Of a stretch of DNA of 6,671 nucleotides, positions 6,160 to 6,671 are shown in pieces. Source of the DNA: Phycisphaerales bacterium (lineage in GTDB: Bacteria; Planctomycetota; Phycisphaerae; UBA1845); assembly GCA_030612785.1 (NCBI GenBank), contig JAUWNF010000190.1:1-6671 (forward strand), written 5' to 3'. The translations under genes were made by a program, and so were the position numbers. How positions within the stretch are numbered: position 1 is the stretch's first letter; each line of letters opens with the position of its first letter. The notes beneath the pieces are model-generated. The model had not been told where the DNA came from, did no database searches, and saw nothing but the letters and a program-made list of their open reading frames with translations.

Positions 6160-6192
6160 TACGGCAGCGATTGTTCGCCACCTTTACTTCGT

Positions 6193-6221
6193 ATGATACC
6201 AGGACGACCACCGGCGTGCAA
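6193..6221 (-). promoter_or_regulatory. sigma70-like promoter for the leader and repeat-protein gene
   Basis: Minus-strand TTGCAC (6221-6216, 3 of 6 to consensus) and TATCAT (6198-6193, 5 of 6) are separated by exactly 17 bases. The predicted start near 6186 places the structured leader and terminator at the 5' end of the transcript. The stretch 6222-6312 beyond it shows no gene. Confidence 0.55.
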
Positions 6222-6312
6222 GCCCCAAGTCCAGCCGATTCGGTACACGAACGGGCCCTTCAGACACAACTGATTTGTTCCAGCGTCACTTACGCTCACC
6301 CGGACAGGTCGG

Positions 6313-6340
6313 TTGACGCCCCCGGGCCGCCTGCTATATT
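6313..6340 (+). promoter_or_regulatory. sigma70-like promoter facing the right end
   Basis: TTGACG (6313-6318, 5 of 6) and TATATT (6335-6340, 5 of 6) are 16 bases apart. The perfect 10-base palindrome GCACCGGTGC (6347-6356) covers the expected start site and could be an operator. Between here and 6466 I see no gene with a ribosome site; open frames there lack recognisable protein features. The promoter would read into the palindromic repeat and the transposase-like fragment. Confidence 0.5.
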
Positions 6341-6466
6341 CCCTCGGCACCGGTGCTCTCGCCTTTGTATTTGCCCGCCGTCCGACTGGCAGATCACGTT
6401 TTGGCCAGCGGCGCCTCGCGCGACGTGGACGCGGGGATGCCGGTATGTGCTTAGAGTAAGGAGACC

Positions 6467-6519
6467 GCCCCGCAGGGACGGAAGACAGTAGCCCAGGGCG
6501 ACGCGCAGCGAGCCCTGGG
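6467..6519. repeat. Decayed copy of the palindromic intergenic element
   Basis: GCCCC-gca-GGGAC (6467-6479, one mismatch in the stem) is followed by a spacer and then CCCAGGGC (6492-6499) paired with GCCCTGGG (6512-6519), an 8-bp perfect stem around a 12-base loop. The module order (a GCCCC/GGGGC hairpin next to an 8-bp GC hairpin) parallels the element at 1395-1477. It directly abuts the transposase-like fragment. Confidence 0.5.
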
Positions 6520-6520
6520 G

Positions 6521-6671
6521 CTGGTGCCGACCGGCTATGACCGACTCCTGGACTTCTTTCACAGCCCGGCTCTGGACCTGAACAAACTCACCCGCCTATG
6601 GTGCGAGCTGGTATTCTCAATCTTCGTGAAATTCCTGCGCGACCGACTCGATCTATCCAGATCCGAAGGAA
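6521..6671 (+). pseudogene. Partial transposase-like fragment, runs off the window
   Basis: The frame is open from 6455 (after a TAG at 6452) to the window end and reads LVPTGYDRLLDFF, then HSPALDLNKLTRLWCELVFSIF. GYDRLLDFFHS with a following LTRLW resembles the N-terminal part of DDE transposases I associate with planctomycetes (recollection, not a search result). No in-frame ATG exists in the open stretch; a GTG lies at 6524 but has no good ribosome site. The N-terminal coding part overlaps the palindromic repeat at 6467-6519, so the start may be lost or displaced. The catalytic DDE region would lie beyond 6671. It could be a decayed remnant or an intact gene with an unusual start. Confidence 0.4.

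Noticed and set aside
6150..6190. Sigma54 (-24/-12) promoter, expected for some PEP-CTERM genes
   Set aside because: The TGGCGA segment has its GC one base off the required spacing, and no other GG-N10-GC match with flanking consensus was seen.
6138..6221. A c-di-GMP (GEMM) riboswitch upstream of the PEP-CTERM gene
   Set aside because: The conserved ACGCAAAG core and its tetraloop receptor are absent; only a loose likeness to the 3' ACCGATG end is present.
6473..6493. Resemblance to the SRP RNA tip (CAGG, three bases, GGAA, three bases, AGTAGCC)
   Set aside because: The helix closing the GGAA loop would contain an A-A mismatch, no wider SRP helix pairs around it, and the stretch is better explained as a decayed GCCCC/GGGGC palindromic repeat.
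6159..6562. Open frames at 6171-6491 plus and 6159-6350 and 6296-6562 minus
   Set aside because: Composition is Arg/Pro-rich without recognisable motifs, and they overlap promoters, the leader and the palindromic repeat.

Overview
The window looks like Planctomycetota, probably an environmental or metagenome contig. Three of its four complete genes encode exported proteins ending in a PEP-CTERM tail (V/I-PEP, a hydrophobic run, then a cluster of arginines). One of these also carries a SUMF1/formylglycine-generating-enzyme fold. The non-coding DNA holds the GCCCC-nnn-GGGGC and CCACGGGC-type palindromes that I recall as interspersed repeats of planctomycete genomes. The assignment is inference from gene content; no rRNA or other marker is present. 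The first 76 bases are pure C, so the left edge is probably a contig end carrying a sequencing artefact.

Layout, left to right. A sigma70-like promoter (142-170) drives a plus-strand SUMF1-domain PEP-CTERM gene (327-1292). Next is a 363-base convergent intergenic stretch with a chain of short perfect palindromes. Then comes ftsK on the minus strand (1656 to about 4145), encoding a complete FtsK/SpoIIIE DNA translocase. Its upstream side carries a cluster of hairpins (4156-4218). Two more minus-strand PEP-CTERM genes follow: 4326-5090 (sandwich-domain-like secreted protein) and 5187-6035 (four tandem repeats of about 57 residues in an A-B-A-B pattern). Upstream of the latter lies a minus-strand promoter, a structured leader and a strong intrinsic terminator. 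The right end (6313-6671) has a plus-strand promoter-like sequence, a decayed copy of the palindromic repeat, and what looks like the N-terminal part of a transposase running off the window.

How it fits together. FtsK is a housekeeping cell-division/chromosome-segregation motor. The three PEP-CTERM proteins are likely substrates of an exosortase encoded elsewhere; no exosortase is present here. The most interesting signal is non-coding. The two minus-strand PEP-CTERM genes are preceded by leaders that align without gaps over exactly 63 nt. Both start with GGACAACCG and end with CTTTnTTTTTGTnTGG, and each encloses a hairpin of different sequence. This looks like a paralogous RNA element (attenuator, riboswitch-like leader or small RNA) ending in an intrinsic terminator ahead of the gene's ribosome binding site. 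I do not recognise it as a known RNA family.
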